Assembly (NCBI GenBank): GCA_030512295.1 | Contig: JAULSR010000002.1 | Location: forward strand, 2,914,001-2,978,000 | From: Bombardia bombarda | Lineage: Eukaryota; Ascomycota; Sordariomycetes; Sordariales; Lasiosphaeriaceae | Direction of reading: 5' to 3' | DNA length: 64,000 nt | Part shown: piece after piece, positions 12,652 to 22,834 of the stretch | Layout of the letters: each line of letters starts with the position of its first letter | Position numbering within the stretch: the first letter of the stretch is position 1 | The notes under the pieces: model-generated | The model's database searches: none | What the model was told of the DNA's origin: nothing | What the model saw: the letters and a program-made list of their open reading frames with translations, nothing else | Program-made: the position numbers and the translations under genes

Positions 12652-13074
12652 CCGGAGTTAATTATTCTACAGTGCAATTCCTTAATTCTATAGTGGTCTG
12701 TGCTTACACTACATGCACACAACAAATCCCGCCGGCACAACGATTAAAAATATATTCCCAATATGGGGGTCGGCCACCTTAAACCCCCGACAACTAACCC
12801 GTATCTTAACCATTAATACCTAACCCCTAACCAATAACCTTAACCTCGGGGGGCTTGCGCCGCCCCCCGAACCCCCGACGAAAATATTATTATTATAGTA
12901 TAATAATGCAATGGTATAGCAGTGCAGTGGTGTAGTGCAGTGGTACAATATGCAATATTTTGTAGGAGGTGTCTCCCGGTGGTGTGGGTGGGGTATCGTA
13001 GTCGGTGCAGTACGTGGAAAAAGCACAGACCATTATAGAATTAAGGAATTGCACTAAAGAATAATTGACTCCGG
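12652..13074. mobile_element. Non-autonomous inverted-repeat element (MITE), about 423 bp
   Basis: Two 53-bp terminal inverted repeats, 12652-12704 and 13022-13074, match at 49 of 53 positions when one is reverse complemented (both contain GTGCAATTCCTTAATTCTAT). The roughly 317-bp interior has no open frame and includes a GC-rich near-palindrome at about 12847-12869 (GGGGGGCTTGCGCCGCCCCCC) next to AT-rich triplet sequence. Size, long TIRs and lack of coding capacity fit a MITE mobilised by a DNA transposase elsewhere. I could not define a target-site duplication with confidence, so outer ends may be off by a few bases. Confidence 0.85.
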
Positions 13075-14273
13075 TTTTGTGGTTGTGCAACCCATGGAAT
13101 ATGGATTCCCAGCCGCACAACCTCACTCTTAAGTCTCGGGTACTACGTACCGAACTTGCTGACCCCTTTTTACACGGTCTGCTGTCTCGCATTTCGGTCT
13201 CTGAACCCGCCATCCTAGGAAGGACGAGATGCGCGTAGCGGCCAAGTCATTTCAGTGTGCCGATGGCTTGACATTCTTCGACCAGGTCCACAGCACAGTG
13301 TCCATCAACTGGTCACTGGTTACCGCATTCAATGCTTGGGGTCCGCCCATCACCAACGCGGATGGAACATGACGTACACACACAGGGAAATCTCCACGGT
13401 GCCCAGCATTGGCAGTTAGGCAGCCCATTAAGAAAAACTCTGCTATGTACCTTTTCGCGCCAACAGACCGCCGGGACAGGACGGAAACCATTGCGAAAAG
13501 CCTTGTTGACGTGGTGAGATTTTAGTGAACTTGCAAGCACCAAGTAAACGCGTCACTTATAGCAAGAGCAGATCTCTACGAAGTAATAGCCGCAGCAGAT
13601 CACCCGATTACAGAGCTTTCGTTATAATAATTGCTACTGGTGCTGAGGTGGCAGTCAGAACGCAGAAAGCCCATGTATGGATGGATGTATTCATACTGTA
13701 CCTCACCACCCAAGTGCGTTGTACAAGGGGCTATGATGTGTCGACTTGTGACTTGTGTTAGCCTGCCCACTGTCAACTTTAGCTCCCTTGTCAGACGGGC
13801 CATCACTGCCTTCCTTGGGCGGCTCGGATCGATGGCCAAGTCTGCAAATTGCAATTCTAGTTTGAGACTTGCGAACCTTCAGGCCAGCTAGCTAACAGCG
13901 GCGGGGATTCCCCCACTGCGCCTCCCATCTGATCTGTAACTGAGGTAGGTACGGCCGTACCTCGTGCACGAGACTTGGCTGGCGGGTACCTCCAGTTTCC
14001 CAATGCCTCAGAGCATCTTTAGGTTTGACTCTAGACTAAGGTAGAGCGCCCATCGTGCCTACTCTTTCGGTCAACAATAAACAGAACCTTCTCAGAACCT
14101 TCTCAGTCTTTCCTTCCTCACCTAAAAGGCGAATGATAAGACAAACAGAAAAACCGGAAAAAAAAGAGGGAATGCCCTCCCCCTTGCTCTTTCCCCTTCC
14201 CGCTCCCGCTCCCGCTCCTGATTTCTCCCCCACTACCACTAGCCATTGCGCATCCCCTTGAACTCTTAGGACC
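13075..14273. other. Intergenic region, promoter side of GT69 gene
   Basis: About 1.2 kb without a supported gene. The last 200 bp is pyrimidine-rich (CCCGCTCCCGCTCCCGCTCC near 14197-14216) and is the probable core promoter/5' UTR of the GT69 gene. Confidence 0.5.
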
Positions 14274-15902
14274 ATGATCTGTCGTGAATTCGACTCGGAC
14301 GGAAGCGACGAAGAGAGTCGCCACCTTCTCCGTCCGGGTAGAAGGCCCTACTTTGTCAGGTCCTGGATCGTCTCCCGGTTGCGCACCCTCCGACGCCCCC
14401 CGAGACACTGGTTGACCTCGGTGCTACAAGTGATCAAGTGTGTTGCAGTCGCCGCGGTCTTGGTGCTGACCCTCACACCAATCCTTACCCCATCCTACAC
14501 CCACCTCCCAACACACTATCAAGAGCTCGCTCAGAGATGTGAAGGGCCCAACCCCCCACTCGGCTGCGCGAACCCGTTCCATGAGAAAGTATTCATAGCC
14601 ACCATTCTCTATGATAAACACGGAAAGTTAGCAGGAGGAAAATGGGGTCAGAGGGTTATCGAGCTCATCAACCTGCTCGGCCCTGAGAACGTGTTTCTCA
14701 GCATCTACGAGAACGACAGCGGCGCCGAGGGTCAAGACGCCCTGTACAGCCTCAAGAGAAAGGTCCCATGTCGTCACCACATCGTGAGCGAGGAGCACGT
14801 CTCCCTCGACCAGTTCCACAACATCACCTTCCCCGACGGCAGCCGGCGGACAAAACGAGTCGCATATCTCTCAGAGCTGCGCAATCGCGCCCTGCGGCCC
14901 CTCGACAGCTTCAAACAAGAAGACGGCATCACCGTCTACGACAAAGTCCTCTTCCTCAACGATGTCGCCTTCCACCCCGTCGACGCCGCCCACCTGCTCT
15001 TCAACACCAACCAGCGCCCCGACGGCCGCGCCGACTACGTAGCCGCCTGCGCCGTCGACTGGTTCCGGCCCTTTCGCATCTACGACATCTACGCCCTGCG
15101 CGACGCCGAGGGCTACGCCAACTACCAGATGACCTTCCCCTTCTTCCTCAACCGCGGCAAGGGCGCGTCGCGCGCCGACGTCCTCGCGCAGACCGACGCC
15201 GTCCGCGTCAAGTCCTGCTGGGGCGGCATGATGGCGATGCAGGCCAAGTACATTCAGAACCTCAACCGGTACAAGCCGTCGCACACCTTTGACGCGCCCA
15301 ACGCCCACGTCATCGACCCCGACAACCCGCGCAACATCACGGCCCCCGTGCGCTTCCGGTACGAGCCCGGCACCTACTACGACGCGTGCGAGTGCTGTCT
15401 ATTCTCGGCCGACCTCGCCGAGGTCGCCCGCCAGGACGGCGTCGACACGGGCGGCATCGTCATGAACCCGTACATCCGGGTCGCCTACACGGACGACCTG
15501 CTGCGCTGGCTGCCCGTCGTGCGGCGCTGGGAGCGTCTGCTGATTCCCGTGTTTCAGCTCCAGAGCTGGCTCACGCCGCGCGCGGAGAACCCGTACCGCG
15601 CGGTCAAGGAGGGCGAGCCGTTCACCGAGGAGATCTGGGACGGCGACCAGTGGCGGTTCGTGACGCGGCTCGGGCGCAGCGGGCTGTTTTGCGGCGTGCG
15701 CGACATGCAGGTGCTGCGGCAGGAGAACAAGCGGTCGACCGGCAGCGCGGGGGTGAACTGGGTCAACACGCGGATGCCGCCTGGGCAGAAGCAAAAGTTT
15801 AGGAGCTGGTGGGGGATTATTCTGCCGCCGACGTGGCGCGAGGACTGGGCGGCTGCGTCGCCTGCTGATCGCAAGACGTTCTTTGAGTACAGCTGGGACT
15901 GA
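14274..15902 (+). CDS. CAP59/CMT1-type mannosyltransferase (GT69)
   Basis: Single exon, 542 residues. The N-terminus is acidic and then basic (FDSDGSDEESRHLLRPGRR), followed by one membrane anchor (about residues 59-76, CVAVAAVLVLTLTPILTP), giving type II Golgi topology. The rest matches the cryptococcal mannosyltransferase family: EKVFIATILYDKHGKLAGGK, LLGPENVFLSIYENDSG, RVAYLSELRNRALRPL, YDKVLFLNDVAFHPVDA (the NDV acidic motif in place of DXD), and ACAVDWFRPFRIYDIYALRD. CMT1 in Cryptococcus is an alpha-1,3-mannosyltransferase; in moulds GT69 proteins act in wall or glycan mannosylation, with acceptors mostly unknown. There is no frame break. Neighbouring GT15 and GT32 genes suggest a local set of Golgi mannosyltransferases, though no co-regulation can be shown from sequence. 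Confidence 0.92.
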   Translation: MICREFDSDGSDEESRHLLRPGRRPYFVRSWIVSRLRTLRRPPRHWLTSVLQVIKCVAVAAVLVLTLTPILTPSYTHLPTHYQELAQRCEGPNPPLGCANPFHEKVFIATILYDKHGKLAGGKWGQRVIELINLLGPENVFLSIYENDSGAEGQDALYSLKRKVPCRHHIVSEEHVSLDQFHNITFPDGSRRTKRVAYLSELRNRALRPLDSFKQEDGITVYDKVLFLNDVAFHPVDAAHLLFNTNQRPDGRADYVAACAVDWFRPFRIYDIYALRDAEGYANYQMTFPFFLNRGKGASRADVLAQTDAVRVKSCWGGMMAMQAKYIQNLNRYKPSHTFDAPNAHVIDPDNPRNITAPVRFRYEPGTYYDACECCLFSADLAEVARQDGVDTGGIVMNPYIRVAYTDDLLRWLPVVRRWERLLIPVFQLQSWLTPRAENPYRAVKEGEPFTEEIWDGDQWRFVTRLGRSGLFCGVRDMQVLRQENKRSTGSAGVNWVNTRMPPGQKQKFRSWWGIILPPTWREDWAAASPADRKTFFEYSWD

Positions 15903-17423
15903 ACTGGACTGCAGCTCGCTGTTTGGGGAGGGGAGTTGCGATACCCAAAGTTCAAAACTAGCTGATCGAACCACCACTCGGTTGGCTGCTGTCTTCTGTC
16001 AGGAAAAACACATGTCAGATGCTCAGCTGTCAAACCGGCATTGTCATATCCTGTTTTGGCATTCATTGCGCGGGACCAAAACTGCCGGATCCGACTGATT
16101 AGCGGCCGCGCCAACGCTTGTCGTCAAGACGCGATATCTTGGCGCCGAGCATCGTCAAGTCTCTCATTCGCCACATCAGATTACGGAACGTCACCCCGCA
16201 GACAATGACAGAACTCCACAGTCCACTACGTCTGTTTGACACGCAGGCAGAGCCGACTAGAACTACTGTTGTGTCTGCTATAAAACGGAGGCTGTTGCAC
16301 AGCGTCGCGGCTGCCCAAAGGGGCGCTGAGTCCGGATTGCCTGAATGTGATACACCGAATGTCCAGGAGGAAGCTAAGTCATGAGGTGTGCACGCACTTG
16401 CGGTAATAATTTTCGATCACAAAGGACGAAATAGGTACGAACTTGGAAACACACCCAGGAGTGGCTGCCTCCCCAAGGCGCGCACAGTTGAGTGCCGACG
16501 CATGCTGGCATGTCAAAGCCTTGGAAGACGACATAATGGAGTAGATCAAGAAAGGGGTGATAAGGAGGGCAGTATAGATCTGGTAGCATAGGGAAGGAGA
16601 CATGGAGACATGGATGGGCAAGAAAAGGAGTACATGATGGTTATACCTGTTTTTCTGTTGTTAATATGATGAATAATGATGGTCTGGAGATGCTGGTTTA
16701 TATCTGGAGGAGATTTCCATCAGGGGAGGATGGAAAGCATATGGATGAGCGATTGGGTCGGGTTGATAACAGCGATGTCTGATACGTTTAGATACTATAT
16801 ATCGTTGTCGTCGCCGTCTTTGTCAAGTTTTCATTAACTAGTGTGCTATGTCACAAGAGTGGCTTTTGCCACGGTTCATGTTGAGGTTGGTTGTTGCTTT
16901 GCTGGAATAGACTCCATGGGAAGTTTGGAACAAGACGTTCTACGTGGATGGAATGCAGGTTGTGAGTGATCTCTCGGAAGCTCGGGTAGACACCCACTAA
17001 ACGCTGAAGCATAAGTTAAGTTTGGTGGTGAGTTGGGTTTGACGGAATTAATGAGGGGGAGGTGGATAGAGGGGATCACAGAATACGAAGTACAGATTTA
17101 TGTACCTATGCATGTGTACAGTACCCCGCCAAGAACTAACAGCCCTTGTCTCGGGTATATTCGGGATAACTGCCTTCCCTTATTGATGAAAGGAGAGAGC
17201 AAGCCGCACGGACGAAGTACAAACACAACATAACGTTGAGTCATCGCAGCATTCTTGTCTGATCTCACCATAAAGTAGGGTTAAATCACATATCATCTTA
17301 GTTCCAAAGTCTCCGCTGTGATGGCACTCCTTTCCAAAGAATCGAGAACATTGGACATCACATAACTGTCAATCACAACATATCAGGGTCACCAAAAGAA
17401 GGAAACGACACTCTCCAGTCACA
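15903..17423. other. Intergenic region between GT69 and GNAT genes
   Basis: About 1.5 kb. No coding frame with recognisable similarity, no RNA gene, no clear repeat. Confidence 0.5.
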
Positions 17424-18196
17424 ATGCCACAAAGCAATCAGCAACAGCCAAGAACCTGGACTCGTCAGGTCGGCGACACCACCTACATGTGCTCAACAGA
17501 TCAGCAACAAATCCAGCTCGACGCGCTCAACGCCGCGTTCGAATCCGACATGATATGGTGGGCTAAGGGGTTGACAACTGACGCCCTGAGAAGGAGTGTA
17601 GAGAACTCGTTTTGTTTCGGGCTTTACGTCAGAACAGCAGCTGGAGGGGATGGGGAGAGGGAGTGGATCAGTGATATGCGAGGTACGATTCGATCGTGGA
17701 ACCAATATCATCCTAACAGAAGGAAACAGAATGAAACAACCCCTCTCGTTTTCTTGCTCTTATCCAAAAAAAAAAAAAAAAAAACAAAAAAAAAAACAAA
17801 AAAAAAGCCGAATCAACATCCTAACTGCGGCTGGTGCTATCATTTCTAGACACAAGCAGCAGCTACGCCATGATCGGCTTCGCCCGACTCGTCACCGACT
17901 ACGTGACGGTCGGCTACCTAACCGACGTCTACGTGCTCCAAGAGCACCAGGGCAAGGGGCTGGGCACGTGGCTGATGGGTTGTGTGAATGAGACGCTGAG
18001 TGCGTGGCCGGATCTGAGGGGGATCGTGATTATCGTGGGGGAGGTGGAGAATGCGAGGCTGTATCAGAAGACGCTTAACGCCAGGATTATCAGTGAGCCG
18101 CTGCGGGCCCCTTCAGCAGCCGGAGAGGGAGCTGATTCTGGGTATTTTGTAATGGAGACGGTTGGGCCGGCGGCTGTTGAGCATCCAGCTGCATAG
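17424..18196 (+). CDS. GNAT-family N-acetyltransferase (201 aa)
   Basis: Two exons, 17424-17682 and 17850-18196, splice as CGA G|AC. The first exon encodes about 86 residues including ALNAAFESDMIWWAKGLT and a beta strand FCFGLYV. The second starts with SSSYAMIGFARLVTDYVTVG and contains the acetyl-CoA pyrophosphate-binding motif A, VLQEHQGKGLGTWLM (Q-x-x-G-x-G), then the motif B region ENARLYQKTL. This matches the small fungal GNAT proteins of the PF00583/PF13508 type; the substrate (amine, protein or small molecule) cannot be told. The 167-bp intron contains about 43 nt made almost only of A (about 17767-17808), which is unusual. Convergent with TRM7, 165 bp between the stop codons. Confidence 0.85.
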
Positions 18197-18361
18197 GTCG
18201 AGTGAACATGGCGAGGGTAGTACGCAAATGACAAGCAGACAGACAGGCACGGCACATGATAAAGTGAAAAAGGGGGATAGATAGCTGTAGGGTATCCTGG
18301 TATCCTGTAATTTTAACTTGGCCAAAAAAAGAATAGACGTGCTCTGCTTTGCTTTCTTTCT

Positions 18362-19688
18362 TTAACCTTTCTTGTACGCGCCGCCATTAGCTCTCCTGAG
18401 CTCTAGCGCGCGCTTGTATGGGGGTGCCGTAGGCGGCTGGACGGGGTCCAAGGAGACATGGTCGTCTGGGAGCTTGTACGAGGCATCCGAGTCGAAGGCG
18501 GACAAGTCGCCGCACGCGACAAAGGGAGCGACCCACCGAATATCCTTAGGATGCGCGGTCTCCTCCTCCACCGTCAGGTCCTCAAGCTCGACCTCGCAAA
18601 TCCCATCCTTGTCTACAACTCCTTCCTCCTCCTCCTCCTCCTCCTCCTCCTCCTCCTCCTCCCTCTCAGGAACCGCATCCCAAGCCCCAGTATCATAATC
18701 CTGCATCAACACAGGCGCCGCCGCGATACTAAAAGCACTAGCAGCAGCGGCCGCCTCCCGCTCAGCCAGCATCTCCGGCAACCTGCTCCCCACCCCAAGC
18801 GGCTCCTCCAGACTAGCCTTGAACCCATCCGGGGGCTGGAAGTTGATGCAGACAATAAACGCCTCGACGCTGCTGGCGCGCGACGAGCGCGGCTTGGCGA
18901 CGTAGACCTTTTCGAAAAAGATCTTGAGCTGGGCGTAGAGCAGGTCGACGTTGCGGCCGCGGAAGATCTTTGCGACGAACTTGCCGCCCGGCTTGAGCAC
19001 GCACAGGGCGAGGTTGAGGGCGGCGAAGAGCAGCTGCGACTGCACGTAGATGTCGAGGTCGTGCAGGCCCGTGACGTCGGGGGCGCCGTCGCTGATGACG
19101 AGGTCGACGGGCTGCGCGGCCTGCGCGCTCATGGTGGCCGGGTCGTGGTCCGGGTCGAGCGCCTTGAGCAGGAGCGGCACGGTGGCCGGGTGGGTGATGT
19201 CGGCGCGCAGGGTGATGATGCCGGGGAGGGGGCTTATGGGCTGCAGGTCGATGGCGACGATCTTGACATCTCTGGCCTTTGTTTCGGATGAAGATGGCTG
19301 GGGGGTTCCTGGGTGATGGTGGTTTCCTCTGCTTGGCTGGTTGGGAGTGTCGAGTCCGAGGGGAAGACGTTGAGCATCTGCTGGCGGAACTTTGCTTCCC
19401 GGTCTTGCCAGGCGCAACGGCCGAATGACTCTTGTTTGATGAGAACTCTGGACAGGACCTGGGACCAGCTGCCAGGTGCTGCGCAGAGGTCGACGACTCG
19501 GGTGACATTCTCAAAGAGGTTGAACTCTGATAAAGTGTCAGTGAAATGACATTCTGCGTGTATGTCCCCTTTGAGCTTGACACACCTTCGTCCAACTGGA
19601 GCAGCTTGAAAGCACTCCTGGCACGCCATCCCTGCTCCTTGGCCAGCCGGTAGTAGGCGTCGCGCTTGTCTTTTGACGATTTCCCCAT
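18362..19688 (-). CDS. TRM7: tRNA 2'-O-ribose methyltransferase TRM7 (FtsJ family), frame interrupted at a G run
   Basis: Cytoplasmic S-adenosylmethionine-dependent enzyme that methylates riboses in the tRNA anticodon loop (positions 32/34). Exon 1 is 19688-19586 and encodes MGKSSKDKRDAYYRLAKEQG, RARSAFKLLQLDE; the catalytic lysine is the K of AFKL. Exon 2 begins at 19526 with FNLFENVTRVVDLCAAPGSW (SAM-binding motif I). Further on come VDLVISDGAPDVTGLHDLD (catalytic D), LKPGGKFVAKIFRG (catalytic K) and RSSRASSVEAF (catalytic E). Between MLNVFPSD and KARDVKIVAIDLQ the frame changes by one base. A six-base run at 19300-19305 lacking one base explains it; a 71-bp intron with a poor GTCTTC donor is the alternative. 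An 18-codon scale glutamate tract (GAG repeats, about 18627-18663) precedes the C-terminal VEEETAHPKDIRWVAPF block. Divergent from MAK5. Confidence 0.9.
18627..18663. repeat. (CTC)n trinucleotide tract coding poly-Glu in TRM7
   Basis: About 12 to 13 near-perfect CTC/CCT units on the plus strand, read as an acidic E tract in the TRM7 C-terminal region. Confidence 0.85.
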
Positions 19689-20227
19689 GGTGAGGAAGAT
19701 GCGCTACAATGTCTTGAACTAGATTTTTGGGAGCGATGAGTTAGCCCCCTGTACTTGATCTTTCGCTCAATCGTCTCTCTTGTCTTTGGCTTCATAATTC
19801 ACTCCCAGGTTGAAGTATAGACCGTCGGTTTTGATCGATTGAGGACGAGAAGAATAGAAAGAATGAGATTTACCTGAATGTATACAGTATTTTTGTATTT
19901 TATACACTGATATTTCGCAGTTCGGTCTGAGATATCTTGGTTGCGGGGCAAGTGTGTGAGTGCTTCATTCAGGTTCACCAAGAAAAACCCAACCCAAAGC
20001 CTGAAGTTGTGAGGGCCAGCCAGCGACAGGCGCAAATTCGGCACCCAGGGTTAGGGTCAGAATAGTGCGGGAGGAGGGGAGCTGCAGCAAATCTGGGGAA
20101 CCGATCGTCAAGCAAAGGTGGGGCGCATGTCAAAATTCCGTTTTAACTCTTTCATGAGCTTTTCCGCCTCCCAATATCTCATCGACCTATCGACCCCGTC
20201 AACATCACCATCAAAAGACTCGCAAAA
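19689..20227. promoter_or_regulatory. Bidirectional intergenic region TRM7/MAK5
   Basis: About 540 bp separate the divergent starts of TRM7 (minus) and MAK5 (plus). Both are RNA-modification/ribosome-biogenesis genes, so shared growth-linked regulation is plausible. I see no unmistakable TATA box; promoter elements are inferred from position only. Confidence 0.5.
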
Positions 20228-22745
20228 ATGACGGGAGATAACAAGCGCAAGGCCTCCAAGGCCCAGGCGAGCAACCCCAAACGCCAAAAGCTGCAGCTGA
20301 ACAAGAAGCGGCCGACGGCGGTGGATGCGCTGGCATGGAAGACGGTCGATGTTCCTGAGATGTTCGACGACGCCGAAGGCTTCTTCGGGCTCGAGGAGAT
20401 TGAGGGCGTCGATGTAGTGCGGAGTGGCAACAAGATCCAATTCGTAAGTTGGCATTTCCCCACCACACACTCACTTCAGTCACAATGCTCACAATTACCA
20501 CAGATGGCTGCCGTGAAGGACTCGTTACCCAGTGAGGACAATGATGAGTTCAATGGTTTTGATGATGATGCTGGCGGCCCTGAGGATGCAGAGAAGCCTG
20601 CTGCTGGGACACCCACAAAAGGCCCCCCGCCAAGGTCAAGGAGCAGAAGAAGTCTCACAAGAACGCAGAAAACGTCGCCAAACTGGACGCCAAGAAGGCT
20701 GCTAAAAAGGCTGCCAAGAAAGCTGCTGAGAAGAAAGCTGATAACGGAAACCAGACCGAACCAGAGGCAGATTCTACAGTAACGTCAAAGACACAGACCA
20801 AGACAGAGCCTAAGAAGGACTCGAAGAAGGACGCCAAGAAGAATGCCACAAAGGATCCTCAGAATGAGCCTAAGAAGGATTCCAAGGCATCCAAAAAGCA
20901 GACCAAGGAGGAGTCAGATGCGGAGGAAGACCAAGATGACCCTGAATTGGAGACGGACGTCTTCGCCAAACTCGCTGATCTCGACGATGCCGAGCCCGAG
21001 GAAGAGCTTGACATGTCAGGGTGGGCGCCGCTCAACCTCTCCTCTGAGCTCCTGACATCGATCGGCCGCCTCAAGTTCGCCAAGCCAACCCCTATCCAAG
21101 CACAAGCCATTCCAGAGATTATGGACGGGCGCGACGTCATTGGAAAGGCATCCACTGGTTCGGGCAAGACGCTGGCATTTGGAATCCCAGTCGTTGAGGC
21201 CTGGCTCAGCCAGAGGGCTGCAAGACCAGCCGGCGCTGAGAACAAGAAGGGGGCAGTTGTCGACAACAAAACCCCCGTAGCCTTGATTCTTTCGCCCACA
21301 AGAGAACTTGCGCACCAGATCGCCGACCACATCAAGGAACTTTGCAACGGCCTCCCGGTCTCGCCTTACATCTGCTCCGTCACTGGTGGGCTGTCTCTGC
21401 AGAAGCAGGAAAGACAACTAGAGAAGGCGGATATCATTATCGGCACTCCAGGAAGAATGTGGGAGCTCCTGAGCTCGACCAACACGCTCATGAAATCTCT
21501 CAGGTGTATTGACTTCCTCGTCGTCGACGAGGCGGACCGACTCCTGAAAGACGGCTCCTTCAAGGAGGCCGAGGAAATCTTCAAGGCCCTGGACCGCCCC
21601 GCAACAACCAACGAGCGCCCCGAGGGCGAGGAAGCCGAGAAGCAGGCAGTCCATCCCCGTCAAACCCTCGTCTTCTCCGCCACCTTCAACAAGAACCTGC
21701 AGCAGAAGCTGGCAGGCAAGAGCCGCTACAACCTGATGGGCAACGAAGAATCGCTCGAATACCTCCTCAAGAAGCTCAACTTCCGCGAGCAGCAGCCCAA
21801 GTTCATCGACGCCAACCCCATCACCCAGATGGCCGACAACCTCAAAGAGGGCCTGATCATGTGCGGCGACATGGAAAAAGACCTCTACCTCTACGCCGTC
21901 CTCCTCCTGCAGCCCGCACGCCGCACCCTGGTCTTTGCCAACTCGATCAACTCGACCCGCCGCATCACGCCCATGCTGCAGAACCTCAACCTGCCCGCCA
22001 TCCCACTGCACTCAGGCATGATCCAGAAGGCGCGCCTGCGCTCCATCGAGCGCTTCAAGTCAGACAAGTCCAACCAAAACTCCATCCTCATCGCCACCGA
22101 CGTGGCCGCCCGCGGCCTCGACATCCCCAACGTCGACATGGTCGTCCACTACCACGTGCCCCGCGCCGCCGACGACTACGTCCACCGCTCCGGCCGCACC
22201 GCCCGCGCCGCCAGCTCGGGCATCTCCATCCTCCTCTGCGGTCCCAAAGAGGCCATCCCCACGCAGCGCCTCGTCGCAAAGGTGCACGCCGCGCTCGAGG
22301 CGAAAGCCGGCAAGAAGCGCAGCGACAGCGGCGTGCAGACCATCGACATCAACCGCAAGATCGTCTCGCGCCTGCACGAGCGCGTCGTGCTGGCCAAGAC
22401 CATCACGGACGCGACGCTGGCCAAGGAGCGCGGCAGCAAGGACGACGACTGGGTCAAGAAGGCCGCCGAGGAGCTGGGCGTCGAGTACGACTCGGAGGAG
22501 CTCGAGAAGGCCGGCCAGTGGAGCGGGCGCGGCAGTGGCAGGAAGCAGAAGGAGAAGGAGGCGAGGCAGTATACCAAGGCCGAGACGGCGGGCATGCGCG
22601 CGGCGCTGAAGGAGATGTTGAGCAAGCGGGTGAATACGGGGGTCAGCGAGCTGTATTTGGGCGGCTTGGATACGGATGCGTTGTTGAGGGGGGTGGGGGG
22701 GCGTTTTTGGGGAAGGTGGATGGGTTGGGGTTGGATGGGAATTAG
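20228..22745 (+). CDS. MAK5: ATP-dependent RNA helicase MAK5 (DEAD-box), two single-base frame breaks
   Basis: Nucleolar helicase for 60S subunit assembly. Exon 1, 20228-20443, encodes MTGDNKRKASK and the MAK5 signature LAWKTVDVPEMFDDAEGFFG. A 60-bp intron follows, and exon 2 starts at 20504. Exon 2 has a lysine-rich linker and then the core: Q motif KPTPIQAQAIP, Walker A ASTGSGKT, PTRELAHQ, GTPGR, VDEADRLL, SAT, HSGM, ATDVAARGLD and HRSGRTARA. The reading frame shifts once at the C6 run 20623-20628 (upstream DDDAGGPEDAEKP, downstream VKEQKKSHKNAENVAKLDAK) and once near the G runs 22688-22701. After the second shift the conserved tail FLGKVDGLGLDGN ends at a TAG at 22743. Without that shift the frame runs through a GTT repeat to 22836, adding a poly-leucine tail that I regard as an artefact. 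One missing base at each run restores about 819 residues, near the normal length. Confidence 0.93.
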
Positions 22746-22758
22746 GATGGATGCTGGG

Positions 22759-22834
<76 letters not shown>

